A stretch of DNA of 32,239 bases from Clostridia bacterium (GCA_017517965.1 JAFWXR010000046.1:1-32239), one strand, 5' to 3'; positions 15,031 to 23,668 are shown, numbered from the stretch's first letter. The notes: generated by a model from the sequence alone, not told the origin. Program-made: numbers and translations.

Positions 15031-16626
15031 ATGATAACAGTCAGTAATTTAAGTCTTAACTTTGACGGAACAGACCTTTACAAAGACGTCGATTTGAAAT
15101 TTACGGGCGGTAACTGCTACGGTATAATCGGCGCAAACGGTGCAGGTAAGTCCACCTTTTTACGTATTCTTTCGGGTGAGCTTGAGCCGTCTACGGGCGA
15201 CATTATAATTCCGCCTGATGAGAGAATGTCCGTCTTAAAGCAGGACCACTTTGCTTACGATGAATACACGGTGCTTGACACCATTATGATGGGCAATATG
15301 CGTCTTTACGAAATAGTCAAGGAAAAAGACGAAATATATGCTAAAGAGGATTTCACCGATGAAGACGGTATACGTGCAAGCGAGCTCGAGGGTGAGTTTG
15401 CAGAACTCGGTGGCTGGGAGGCTGAGAGTGATGCAGGTAAACTTCTGCAGGGTCTCGGTCTTGACGTAGATTTACTCTATTCGCAGATGAGTGCTCTTGA
15501 CGGTAAAGTCAAGGTAAAGGTGCTTCTTGCACAGGCGCTTTTCGGCAACCCCGAAATTATCCTCCTCGACGAGCCTACGAACGACCTTGATATCGAATCT
15601 ATCGCATGGCTTGAGGACTTTCTTTTCGACTACGAGGGTACGGTTATCGTCGTATCCCACGACCGTCACTTTTTAAACAACGTCTGCACGCACATTGTCG
15701 ATATCGACTTTGGCAAGATTAAGATGTACGTAGGTAACTACGAATTCTGGTACGAGTCGTCACAGCTTATGCAGAAGATTATGAGTGAACAGAAAAAGAA
15801 GACTGATGAAAAAATTGCCGAGCTTCAGCAGTTCATTCAGCGCTTCTCGGCAAACAAATCAAAATCGAAGCAGGCAACGAGCAGAAAGAAGCTTCTTGAC
15901 AAGCTTACTCTCGAAGAAATGCCGGCTTCATCACGCCGTTATCCCTTCGTCGGCTTCGTTATGGACAGAGAAGCAGGTAAGGAAATTCTTTCCGTTGACA
16001 ATCTTTCAAAGACGGTTGACGGCGTCAAGGTTTTAAACAACGTTACCTTCCACGTCAACAAGGGTGACAAGATAGCATTCGTCGGCGAAAACGAAATTGC
16101 ACAGACGACGCTTTTCCGCATACTTATGGGTGAAATCGAGCCCGATGAGGGTGAATTCAAGTGGGGCGGTACAACTTCACAGTCATACTTCCCGCGTGAC
16201 AACAGCAAGTTCTTTAACGGTGTAACGCTCAACATCGCAGACTGGCTGCGTCAGTGGTGCACCAACGATGAAACAGAAACCTTTATAAGAGGCTTCCTCG
16301 GCAGAATGCTTTTCTCGGGTGACGATATTTACAAGCAGGTGCAGGTGCTTTCCGGTGGTGAAAAGGTGCGTTGTATGCTCTCACGAATGATGATGTTCGG
16401 TGCAAACGTGCTCGTTCTCGACCAGCCGACAAACCACCTCGACCTTGAGTCGATTACCGCTGTCAACAACGGTCTTATAAACTTCCCCGGCAACGTGCTT
16501 TTCGCAAGTCACGACCACGAATTTATAAACACCATTGCAAACAGAATTATTGAGATAACACCCGACGGTGTTATTGACCGTCTTTCAACTTATGACGAAT
16601 ATCTCGAATACAAAAAAACGCTTTAA
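15031..16626 (+). CDS. ABC-F ATPase (YbiT-like) with one degenerate ATP site
   Basis: 531 residues: two ABC domains in one chain, no membrane segments, joined by a charged helical linker (about 245-300, MSEQKKKTDEKIAEL). ABC-F proteins act on the ribosome during translation; YbiT is the closest type by the phrases HLDLESITAVNN and FASHDHEF. Domain 1 has intact Walker A GANGAGKST (34-42) and Walker B LLDEPTNDLD (E181), but its signature is SALDGKVKV instead of LSGGE. Domain 2 has signature LSGGEKVR (440-447) and H494, but Walker A is GENEIAQTT (Q358 replaces Lys) and Walker B ends LDQ (Q465 replaces the catalytic Glu). All defects fall on the same composite site. AAGGAG precedes the ATG. The 3' end overlaps the radical SAM gene. 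Confidence 0.9.
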   Translation: MITVSNLSLNFDGTDLYKDVDLKFTGGNCYGIIGANGAGKSTFLRILSGELEPSTGDIIIPPDERMSVLKQDHFAYDEYTVLDTIMMGNMRLYEIVKEKDEIYAKEDFTDEDGIRASELEGEFAELGGWEAESDAGKLLQGLGLDVDLLYSQMSALDGKVKVKVLLAQALFGNPEIILLDEPTNDLDIESIAWLEDFLFDYEGTVIVVSHDRHFLNNVCTHIVDIDFGKIKMYVGNYEFWYESSQLMQKIMSEQKKKTDEKIAELQQFIQRFSANKSKSKQATSRKKLLDKLTLEEMPASSRRYPFVGFVMDREAGKEILSVDNLSKTVDGVKVLNNVTFHVNKGDKIAFVGENEIAQTTLFRILMGEIEPDEGEFKWGGTTSQSYFPRDNSKFFNGVTLNIADWLRQWCTNDETETFIRGFLGRMLFSGDDIYKQVQVLSGGEKVRCMLSRMMMFGANVLVLDQPTNHLDLESITAVNNGLINFPGNVLFASHDHEFINTIANRIIEITPDGVIDRLSTYDEYLEYKKTL

Positions 16627-17419
16627 AAAAGTTTATATCGAAATAACAAACGTATGCAATCTCTCCTGCCCTTTCTGCGCAAAGTGTGGGAGAGACGGTC
16701 ATTTTATGACCGAAGATGAGTTTTTACGTGCTGCCACGCAGGCAAAAACGGTGTCGGACTACGTCTATTTTCATCTTTTGGGAGAGCCGACGCTTCACCC
16801 GCAGATGAAGCATTTTCTCGATATATGTGAGGATGTCGGTCTCAAGGTCAATCTGACGACAAACGGCACGATGCCCGACAATATTCCGACTGACCATCCT
16901 GCTTTACGCAAGGTGAGTATATCGCTCCATGCGGCAGAGGCAAATGCTCTTTACATAGAAAAGTATGCCACGGGCGTAAAAAAACTGATAAACGGCCTCG
17001 CATCAAACGGCAAAATCACCGAGATAAAGTTCTGGAACGGGACGTATGACCAAAATACCTCCCCCGACACGTATACGGGCAGACTTATGGCACTTTTGTC
17101 ACCCATTCCCGAAAACGTACACGTAGGTACAGGTGAAATATTCGTATGGCCTTCTGACAGTAAGAAGGCTTATAATCCGACTTTTTGTATGGGGCTTCGT
17201 GACCAGTGCGCCATTTTATGTGACGGTACGGTTGTCCCCTGCTGTCTTGACAGCGACGGAGAAATCGCACTCGGAAATATATTTACCGAGGGTATAGAGT
17301 CAATTCTCTCATCACCACGTGCAAAGGCAATCTACGACGGCTTTTCGCAGGGAAAAGTAGTTGAAGAACTGTGTCGCAAATGCTCGTTTTATCAGAATCG
17401 AAAAGGTTTTTCGAAATAA
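16592..17419 (+). CDS. Radical SAM enzyme with SPASM-like C-terminal cluster domain
   Basis: About 275 residues from ATG 16592 (a GTG at 16568 is the longer option). The [4Fe-4S]-SAM site is CNLSCPFC (C22, C26, C29) in VYIEITNVCNLSCPFCAKCG. YFHLLGEPTLHPQMKHFLDI and LKVNLTTNGT are typical radical SAM barrel segments. The C-terminal block CAILCDGTVVPCCLDSDGE and, later, CRKCSF gives five cysteines of a SPASM/twitch auxiliary cluster. Substrate unknown; SPASM enzymes often modify peptides or activate sulfatases, but no precursor peptide or sulfatase is nearby. The start lies inside the ABC-F gene (35-base overlap) with no good ribosome site of its own, so translation probably depends on the upstream gene. 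Confidence 0.85.
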   Translation: MTNISNTKKRFKKVYIEITNVCNLSCPFCAKCGRDGHFMTEDEFLRAATQAKTVSDYVYFHLLGEPTLHPQMKHFLDICEDVGLKVNLTTNGTMPDNIPTDHPALRKVSISLHAAEANALYIEKYATGVKKLINGLASNGKITEIKFWNGTYDQNTSPDTYTGRLMALLSPIPENVHVGTGEIFVWPSDSKKAYNPTFCMGLRDQCAILCDGTVVPCCLDSDGEIALGNIFTEGIESILSSPRAKAIYDGFSQGKVVEELCRKCSFYQNRKGFSK

Positions 17420-17443
17420 TGACGGGACGCCGTCCCCTACAAC

Positions 17444-17473
17444 AAAAAAGAGAGGCAAATGCCTCTCTTTTTT
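17444..17473. terminator. Bidirectional terminator between the radical SAM gene and dut
   Basis: A6-GAGAGGC-AAAT-GCCTCTC-T6 symmetrical hairpin (17444-17473). It serves the plus-strand gene ending at 17419 and the minus-strand dut ending at 17472. A copy of the palindrome GGGACGCCGTCCC lies just before it at 17424-17436. Confidence 0.85.
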
Positions 17474-17978
17474 ATTTTGTTGTGCTTCCGAAACCGCCGT
17501 TTCTCGTCTCCGTCGCTGTGTCGTCAACCGTTATGCCGTAGGGGATGAAAATGCCCTGCGCAAAACCCTGACCCGCTTTCACGGACACCGTTTTACCGCT
17601 TTTACCGTCATTCGTTATCTTTATAAACATATGACCTTCATTATCGGAATAATAGTAATCGCTGTCTATGATGCCGACCGTGTTGTCAAGCTGTAAGCGG
17701 AACTTAAAGCCCAGACCGCTTCTCGGAAATATTGCAAGCATCCAGCCGTCATCAATTTTTACTCTGATGCCCGTAGGCACCTTCATACTCTCACCCGGTG
17801 CAAGTTCAATGTCACAGGGTGCAAAAAAATCGTATCCCGCACTTCCCGTCGTTGCACGTACGGGAAGTTTTATTTCTTCATATATGTTACTTACGCCATC
17901 AGCCTCACCGAAGGTATCCTTCCACGAGTCCTCAAACTGTTTGTAACTTACTTTAAAAAACTGTGCTATTTTTTGCAT
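17472..17978 (-). CDS. dut: Deoxyuridine 5'-triphosphate nucleotidohydrolase
   Basis: 168 residues, trimeric dUTPase type. Hydrolyses dUTP to dUMP and pyrophosphate, keeping uracil out of DNA. All five motifs are present: RATTGSAGYDFFAP (1), PRSGLGFKF (2), NTVGIIDSDYY (3), KAGQGFAQGIFIPY (4) and RNGGFGSTTK (5, the C-terminal lid). An N-terminal extension of about 30 residues makes it slightly longer than usual. It starts 15 bases after the stop of the membrane-protein gene and appears to be the last gene of the envelope operon, an odd partner for it. Confidence 0.95.
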   Translation of the reverse strand: MQKIAQFFKVSYKQFEDSWKDTFGEADGVSNIYEEIKLPVRATTGSAGYDFFAPCDIELAPGESMKVPTGIRVKIDDGWMLAIFPRSGLGFKFRLQLDNTVGIIDSDYYYSDNEGHMFIKITNDGKSGKTVSVKAGQGFAQGIFIPYGITVDDTATETRNGGFGSTTK

Positions 17979-17993
17979 AGTACACCGTCCTTT

Positions 17994-19364
17994 TTAACCT
18001 GCGTAATGGAATGACCATTCGCCCGTATCTTCAGCAAGTTTGAATACCAACTTGTCACTTGCATACATAACGTGCAGATAGCCGTCGTATACACCCTGCT
18101 CAATAAACGTGTTGGTCTCGTCCGCCAGCATAACAGGCTCTGTCCTCCACTTTATCGTACCCGTTGCCATATTAACGGCATATATGTCCTGAGGTCTGTA
18201 AACACCGTCAACCACGTTTGAACCGTAAGCATAAATGGTATCGTCGGTTATGCCGAGAAGTACGCATCTGTCTATTATACGGTCAACCCTTCGGGTATTA
18301 AGGTCGTAACACACGAGATGGGAAACCATAACTTCCGATTGTGAATTCCAGATGCTTGAGGTCATATAAACCTTGTTATTACGCTCGGTAATGAATGCAT
18401 ACTGCATATTTTTCATACCCTGCTCAATTATATTAACAGTACCATCCGCATTCATAGCGAAAAGCTGAGTGTAAAAGATTTCGTTCTCTGCCTCTGCTTC
18501 AAGTTCTGCTTCATCCACGTCAATACCTTCTTCTTCAGCGCCTTCGCTGTTCATAGGCTCGTCCGTAAGAATAGACTGGTCGGGCTGCTCAAAGCAAGCA
18601 TAGTTAATCATATGATCTTCGTTTACGAAAAGCGTCGTCTGATCGGTGTTCTTTATCTGACCCTCGCTGTAGTTGCCCGTACGGTCAATTATCGGGTCTT
18701 CCCCAAGCTGATGCCACGTTTCTTCGCTTCCCCATAAAACAAAATCATATTCCAGGTTCCTGCACCAGCCATTTTCATCCGGTTCACCGAAAATGTCACC
18801 GAATTCCGAAGGAATCACGTCGCAGTTAAGCGTAAAATCAATTATCGCAGTACCGGGTTCACCGCTCGTAACCTTCTTTACCTCTACCGAATTTATTTTA
18901 TAATCGGTTATGCTTGAATACCCCGGCGTGTTCATAAGGCTTTTCATCCTCATATCCGCCATCATTCTGGGGGCAGCATCCTGCGAACAGTATACGGGCA
19001 GAAGCGTGTTCGTGCTGTAGGGATAACAAAGGTTTCCTCTTCTCACACCGTCATCATCGACCGTAATGTCGATTTTGGTTGCAACACTTCCCGGTATAAC
19101 GGTTATACCTTCGGGATTGTCAAGGTACACCTTGTTTCCAAGCTGTGTAACACCGACAAGCTGTTCATCTTCACCGTACAGCACGAGAACGGGGCTCGAA
19201 TACTCTTTCGCACCGTCTTTTTCAAGCTGATACTGCTCATTTTCATCAAAATGCTTGTACATATCGTCTTCATCGTTGCCACGCATTAAAATTACTGCGG
19301 CAATCACGCCTATGATAAGCACCGCACATATTACGGCTATAATTATTTTTTTCTTTTTGCTCAT
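17994..19364 (-). CDS. Membrane-anchored extracellular protein, possible C-terminal beta-propeller
   Basis: 456 residues. KKKK precedes one helix at about 7-27 (IIIAVICAVLIIGVIAAVILM), so the rest is outside the cell. The middle region is acidic, with a long Glu/Asp run (about 285-310) that may be a flexible linker. The C-terminal third has repeated strands resembling PQQ-type propeller blades (KVYMTSSIWN, HLVCYDLNTRRVDRII, DIYAVNMATGTIKWRTEP, YLHVMYASDKLVFKLAEDTG); this is a weak fold guess. The start overlaps the stop of the SLH gene upstream by 4 bases, so the two are coupled and may act together at the cell wall. Confidence 0.75.
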   Translation of the reverse strand: MSKKKKIIIAVICAVLIIGVIAAVILMRGNDEDDMYKHFDENEQYQLEKDGAKEYSSPVLVLYGEDEQLVGVTQLGNKVYLDNPEGITVIPGSVATKIDITVDDDGVRRGNLCYPYSTNTLLPVYCSQDAAPRMMADMRMKSLMNTPGYSSITDYKINSVEVKKVTSGEPGTAIIDFTLNCDVIPSEFGDIFGEPDENGWCRNLEYDFVLWGSEETWHQLGEDPIIDRTGNYSEGQIKNTDQTTLFVNEDHMINYACFEQPDQSILTDEPMNSEGAEEEGIDVDEAELEAEAENEIFYTQLFAMNADGTVNIIEQGMKNMQYAFITERNNKVYMTSSIWNSQSEVMVSHLVCYDLNTRRVDRIIDRCVLLGITDDTIYAYGSNVVDGVYRPQDIYAVNMATGTIKWRTEPVMLADETNTFIEQGVYDGYLHVMYASDKLVFKLAEDTGEWSFHYAG

Positions 19365-20314
19365 CGTGAATTCTCCATAAAATAATCGTTAAGTATCATA
19401 AGGGTTGAAACGGAAAGATTGTCAGCCAGTTTTCTTTTCAGCATAACGTGACCGTCTTTATCCATATCGTTATAAGCATTCTGTGCCTGTCTTATAAGCG
19501 TAAGATAATGCTCATAAATATAATCCTGATCAATGTACGCCCCAAAGGTTTCATAATCATAGAGTGCTTTTTTCATACCCTCAACACACGGATTTATAAC
19601 AAGTTTTTCCTCGGGAGTGAATATGTCGTATATCTTTGTAATCTGCGCAATACAGTCCCTGATTGCTACTATCTGTTCGGGCTCGTTACTCGTATCGGGA
19701 GCCTGCGGAACAACAACCATATTGCCCGCTTCCTCCTGTGCATGCACGTAGTTCGCAAGAACGGTAACGACGTCAGCCCTCGTTATATTCTCTTTTGCAC
19801 GGAACGAGCCGTCCTCATCCTTAACCATCAGCGAATTTGACAAAACCGCTTCAACGTACGGCATCGCCCACTCGGAAACGCTGTCACTCACATCAACTTC
19901 GTAAAGCGTGTACAGCCCCATGGTTCTCGTTATAATGGCACAAAACTGCTCTCTGGTAACATTGTTGTTTCCTCTGAACGTTCCGTCCTCGTATCCACCT
20001 ATATATCCTGCCTCTTTGGCAACTACGGCGTAATTATAAAACCAGATATTTGCAGTGACGTCGGGAAAGCCCGTTTCAGCCATTAGTTTATAACCGAAAA
20101 CAAGATTTATGAGCTTGCAAAGTTCCGCCCTCGTTATATGCCCCTGCGGTCTGAAAGTACCGTCCTCATATCCGCCGATTATGCCCTTGTCCACAAGATA
20201 ATCAACATCCTGCCCGAGTTTTGTTACTTTGTCAACATCGCTGAAAGCAAACGCCTGCAAAGACAAGACCAGTGCAAGAAGCATTATTACGGCCGTTTTT
20301 AAAATTTTTTTCAT
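19361..20314 (-). CDS. SLH-domain secreted protein with helical C-terminus
   Basis: 317 residues. Signal peptide to about residue 23 (QAFA|FS). Three SLH repeats fill the first 195 residues: SDVDKVTKLGQDVDYLV with GGYEDGTFRPQGHITRAEL; FPDVTANIWFYNYAVVA with GGYEDGTFRGNNNVTREQF; and a third ending DGSFRAKENITRADVVTVL. After a short Pro-containing linker comes a helical domain of about 110 residues (IVAIRDCIAQITKIYDIFTPEE...) that I do not recognise. SLH triplets bind the secondary cell-wall polymer, so this protein sits on the wall and presents the small helical domain. Cotranscribed with the larger SLH gene and coupled to the downstream membrane-anchored gene. Confidence 0.88.
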   Translation of the reverse strand: MKKILKTAVIMLLALVLSLQAFAFSDVDKVTKLGQDVDYLVDKGIIGGYEDGTFRPQGHITRAELCKLINLVFGYKLMAETGFPDVTANIWFYNYAVVAKEAGYIGGYEDGTFRGNNNVTREQFCAIITRTMGLYTLYEVDVSDSVSEWAMPYVEAVLSNSLMVKDEDGSFRAKENITRADVVTVLANYVHAQEEAGNMVVVPQAPDTSNEPEQIVAIRDCIAQITKIYDIFTPEEKLVINPCVEGMKKALYDYETFGAYIDQDYIYEHYLTLIRQAQNAYNDMDKDGHVMLKRKLADNLSVSTLMILNDYFMENSR

Positions 20315-20324
20315 ATTTCTCCCA

Positions 20325-20356
20325 AAGGGGACAGAAAGTTTCCCTTCTGTCCCCTT
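20325..20356 (-). promoter_or_regulatory. Intercistronic 12-bp hairpin between two SLH genes
   Basis: AAGGGGACAGAA (20325-20336) pairs perfectly with TTCTGTCCCCTT (20345-20356), 8-nt loop. On the minus strand it begins about 15 bases after one stop codon and ends just before the GGGAGAAAT ribosome site of the next gene. No T-run follows, so it is more likely an mRNA-stabilising or translation-setting element than a terminator. Confidence 0.55.
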
Positions 20357-20370
20357 CTATTTAAGTTATA

Positions 20371-22755
20371 TTACTCAGCTATTGTGTAAGTAAGTGTCCA
20401 TGTCACAGTTACGAAAGGCAATTTCTGAGTTACTTTCTGTGTATTCGAAACTGTCTGTACATCGAATGCCGTGCAGAAATCTGCAACAGTCATATTCTTT
20501 TCGTAATCTGCAAATATCTCTTCAACTTCAGCTTCGTTGCTTGTGTATTCATCAGCAAAATCTGTGCCTGCGAGAAGATCGATAACCGTAAGCGTCTTGC
20601 CTACATACTCACTTATAACATCTGCAGCCGCCTCAAAGCTTGTTGCGCTTGCAGCATCGTTGAGCATCGTTACTGCTGTAACAAGTTCCGTCTGCATTTC
20701 TGCACCGCTGAGGAAGTCATAACCTGTCTCAGCAGTATTGTCTGTATTGAACATTCTTGCAACCGTAGCCCAGTCTGCGATAGAAGCAACTGCCGCTGCA
20801 TTGTCGCCGATAAGGTCTACCGTGTGAACGTAACCGTCAGTAACAGGATTTATCTTAACGATAAAGCTTACGTCTGTGGGCTGACCTGAAGCGAAGTATA
20901 CGCTGTCGATAGCCACTCTCATATCATATGCGATTGCATCACGTGTTCTTTCAAATACAGTCTTTATAACTGCTTCGGGAACGTTATTTGCGTAATCTGC
21001 GGGAACGTATGCCTTAACATCAGCCCAGTCAAGATCTGCAAGCAGATTTCTGAATGCTATTACTGCAACATCATAGTTATGATACGTGGTATTTTCCTCA
21101 ACTTTGATAAGGTTGTCGGTAACTGCAGTATCTATAATGTAGTTGATTGTATTCATTACTTCGGGTCTTGCTTCATAGCCGGGGTCAACACTTCTGTAAC
21201 CTGCCTTGAAAATTTCCTTAAGGCCGTTTTCACCGATGAGGTCAACAAGGTTTACTTCAAGCATATTTACATCCTTGTCATTTTCAGCAAGTGTGTAACC
21301 GTTTACGTTCTTCGTGAAGATACCGTCAAGTGTGCCCGTACCGAAGTGTACTTTATCGTAACCCGTTGCAAATTCGTCCTGTGCAAGAAGTTCCGCTGCC
21401 TTGTTTGCAATACCGTCTGTTTTACGGTTCATACTTACTGCGGGAAGTGCAACCGTCTTATTACCTGCAACGCCTTCAGCGTATACGAGTTCAAGAGCAA
21501 TCTGTTCGTTGCTGTACCATCTGGGTTTAAGAGTAACGTTCTTCGTTATCGTTGTTTCGGCTGTGTATTCCTTACCGTTCTTATCATACCAGCCTGCAAA
21601 CGCTCTTCCCTGTGAATCGTATGCATTTGTGGGGAACTTGTTTGAAGGAATAGTTGCACCCGATGCAACAGATGCATACGTAGATGCGCTCAAAGCACCT
21701 GCATTTGTCTGTGCAGTGTATTCAAATGTAACCGTATAGAACGTTGTAGCAGGACCTACGGCACCGCCGCCGCCAACTACGCCTCTTTCAAGGTAAGTTG
21801 CGGGTGTATATTCCGTAACGCCGTTGAATACGGGTTCATCCTTGTAATTGTAGAAGTTAACCGTGCCGTTAACGTCGTTTACAACAACATTTTCGCCTAC
21901 AGTTACGTTCTTGAGATATACGTAGCCTTCACCACCACGGCAAAGAAGTCTACCCTTAATAGTTACGTTTGTAAGATGAGCATCACCGATACCTACACCG
22001 TCACCAAGAACAAGGTCGCCGTTAACCGTAACGTTTTCAAGAGTAACGTTCTTACCTCTGAGCATTACGCTGCCTTCTGTTCTCACTCTGTTGTACTTAC
22101 CTTCAATGTGGTAATACGTCTTGAAGATGTTGTACATAAACTGTGAGAACTCAGCTCTTGTTATCGGATCTCTCGGATTAAGCTCGTTCTGGTTGTTACC
22201 GTTTATGTAGCCCTTTTCGATAAGTGTTGCCATAGCATCGAGTGCCCATGAATCAACCTCGTTACCGTCAACAAAGTTGTTGAGGACTGACTGGTTACCG
22301 CCGTGAAGAACAAGCACTCTTGCGATAGCAAGGAACACGTCTTCTCTGCGGATAGGATCGTTGGGATCCATCGTCTTCTCGCCTGTACCGAGAAAACTCT
22401 TCATATTGTAAGCCTTAGCGACTTCATGGTAGAACCACTGACCTTCATTTACGTCATCAAAATCGATTGAAGTCTCAACCGTTGCGCCGAACGCTCTGTT
22501 GATGATGGCAGCCATTTCTGCTCTGGTCATATTGCGCGAAGGACGAACCGTATCATCCTCATAACCCTTGATTATCTGTGCTCTCACATTGTAATCAAGC
22601 GCTTCCTTTGCCCAATGACCGTCAGCAACCATATCCGTAAACGTCGGAACTTCGCTTTCAGCCAACAGGTTGCCTTCAGCATTTGCAAAAATGCAACAAC
22701 CGAAAAGCATTACCACGGCAAGTATCACTGACAGTGCGCGATTTGTCTTTTTCAT
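20371..22755 (-). CDS. SLH-domain surface protein with beta-solenoid and InlB-type repeat
   Basis: 794 residues from ATG 22755, chosen because AAAGGAAG stands just before it; a TTG six codons earlier overlaps the previous gene. The signal peptide ends near ANA|EG; an LFGC stretch could alternatively be a lipobox. Three SLH repeats lie at about 33-215 (FTDMVADGHWAKEALDYN, FDDVNEGQWFYHEVAKAYN, and a third ending ELNPRDPITRAEFSQFMYNIF). Residues 225-310 are short strand repeats with many Asn/Gly turns (GKNVTLENVTVNGDLVLGDG, LTNVTIKGRLLCRGGEG), suggesting a small beta-solenoid. Then a YTVTFEYTAQ...GWYDKNGKEY block resembles an InlB B-repeat (about 340-410). The remaining 380 residues are unrecognised. 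Likely a wall-bound adhesin or structural protein. Confidence 0.87.
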   Translation of the reverse strand: MKKTNRALSVILAVVMLFGCCIFANAEGNLLAESEVPTFTDMVADGHWAKEALDYNVRAQIIKGYEDDTVRPSRNMTRAEMAAIINRAFGATVETSIDFDDVNEGQWFYHEVAKAYNMKSFLGTGEKTMDPNDPIRREDVFLAIARVLVLHGGNQSVLNNFVDGNEVDSWALDAMATLIEKGYINGNNQNELNPRDPITRAEFSQFMYNIFKTYYHIEGKYNRVRTEGSVMLRGKNVTLENVTVNGDLVLGDGVGIGDAHLTNVTIKGRLLCRGGEGYVYLKNVTVGENVVVNDVNGTVNFYNYKDEPVFNGVTEYTPATYLERGVVGGGGAVGPATTFYTVTFEYTAQTNAGALSASTYASVASGATIPSNKFPTNAYDSQGRAFAGWYDKNGKEYTAETTITKNVTLKPRWYSNEQIALELVYAEGVAGNKTVALPAVSMNRKTDGIANKAAELLAQDEFATGYDKVHFGTGTLDGIFTKNVNGYTLAENDKDVNMLEVNLVDLIGENGLKEIFKAGYRSVDPGYEARPEVMNTINYIIDTAVTDNLIKVEENTTYHNYDVAVIAFRNLLADLDWADVKAYVPADYANNVPEAVIKTVFERTRDAIAYDMRVAIDSVYFASGQPTDVSFIVKINPVTDGYVHTVDLIGDNAAAVASIADWATVARMFNTDNTAETGYDFLSGAEMQTELVTAVTMLNDAASATSFEAAADVISEYVGKTLTVIDLLAGTDFADEYTSNEAEVEEIFADYEKNMTVADFCTAFDVQTVSNTQKVTQKLPFVTVTWTLTYTIAE

Positions 22756-22769
22756 AGTTTTTCTTCCTT

Positions 22770-23495
22770 TCAACTGTTGTATATTGATAAATAATATGAT
22801 TTTTGAAGTGTTTTTTCATTCTGATAGGCGGTACGTATCGTGCTTATAAGGCTTTTATCACGACCTGCTTCATCAAGAATCTTCTCAAGGTCCGCAAGCA
22901 CCATTTCAACCTTTGCATCACACTCGGTCTCAAGTGCAAGACCCCTGCTGTAATAACTCATAATGACGGAACGCTTTCCTGCCGCATTCTTCTGCTCTTT
23001 GGGCAAAGCATTGTAATCGTCAATAACGTTCTGCTCTATACCCTTGAGATAATTTATGTACTGCGACTTTAAGACGTACATCTTTGCTATCTGCTGTGCT
23101 ATGAGTTCATCGTAATTCTTGGTTTGAACCGTAGGTCCCTTGTCAGGCGGCTGAGGCTTTGTTTCTGTCTGCTCACTCTCCTGTGCAGGTTCTTCATCCT
23201 TCGGCACACTCGGGGTTACTATCCTGTCAACAACCTCCTGCTCTGTCAGTTCACCTTTTTCAAGAGCAGTTTTTTCTTCATCCGTAAGGTCTCTTATAGT
23301 GACGTTTTCAAGTTCATTACCAAGTTCACTGTAAACCTTGTCATTCTCTTCAATCAGCCCCGATATCGTATCGGTATCATATTTCAGGCCGTAATACGCC
23401 GCTTTGATATAGTCTTTGTAGCGTATTCCGAGAACAATCAACGCTGCAACGAGCAGCAAGAGTATGATAAGCAAAATTCTTTTTATGCGTTTCAT
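22770..23495 (-). CDS. Membrane-anchored protein with helical extracellular domain, first gene of the envelope operon
   Basis: 241 residues from ATG 23495, which has GGAGAAGG upstream; a longer frame to 23555 would place the start inside the promoter. KRIKR precedes one hydrophobic helix (about 5-24, ILLIILLLLVAALIVLGI). The outside part has a charged helical segment (about 45-90), a Pro/Glu/Gln/Thr linker (PKDEEPAQESEQTETKPQPPDKG) and a second helical domain of about 110 residues. No known domain recognised. The SLH gene starts 14 bases after its stop. The helix-linker-helix build suggests a spacer or scaffold in the envelope; this is inference. Confidence 0.75.
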   Translation of the reverse strand: MKRIKRILLIILLLLVAALIVLGIRYKDYIKAAYYGLKYDTDTISGLIEENDKVYSELGNELENVTIRDLTDEEKTALEKGELTEQEVVDRIVTPSVPKDEEPAQESEQTETKPQPPDKGPTVQTKNYDELIAQQIAKMYVLKSQYINYLKGIEQNVIDDYNALPKEQKNAAGKRSVIMSYYSRGLALETECDAKVEMVLADLEKILDEAGRDKSLISTIRTAYQNEKTLQKSYYLSIYNS

Positions 23496-23526
23496 ATCCT
23501 TCTCCCCGTAACTCCTTATAGTATGT

Positions 23527-23555
23527 ATTTTACTATAATAAATACGGCAAGTCAA
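23527..23555 (-). promoter_or_regulatory. Promoter of the SLH envelope operon
   Basis: Minus strand TTGACT (23555-23550), 17-nt spacer, TAAAAT (23532-23527), about 30 bases before the start at 23495. Confidence 0.65.
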
Positions 23556-23639
23556 GCAAATTGATGTATATTTTGTCGTGTTTCATTGCAAACACAAAAA
23601 TTTTTTAATACAATTTTGATAAAACTTCACATTTTCCTC

Positions 23640-23668
23640 TTGATTTTGCAGTTTTAATCGAGTATAAT
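23640..23668 (+). promoter_or_regulatory. tRNA promoter
   Basis: TTGATT (23640-23645), 17-nt spacer, perfect TATAAT (23663-23668), about 20 bases before the mature tRNA 5' end. Confidence 0.75.

Noticed and set aside
21079-21615. Plus-strand ORF of 178 codons
   Set aside because: Antisense to the large SLH gene; Cys/Val-rich translation typical of a shadow frame.
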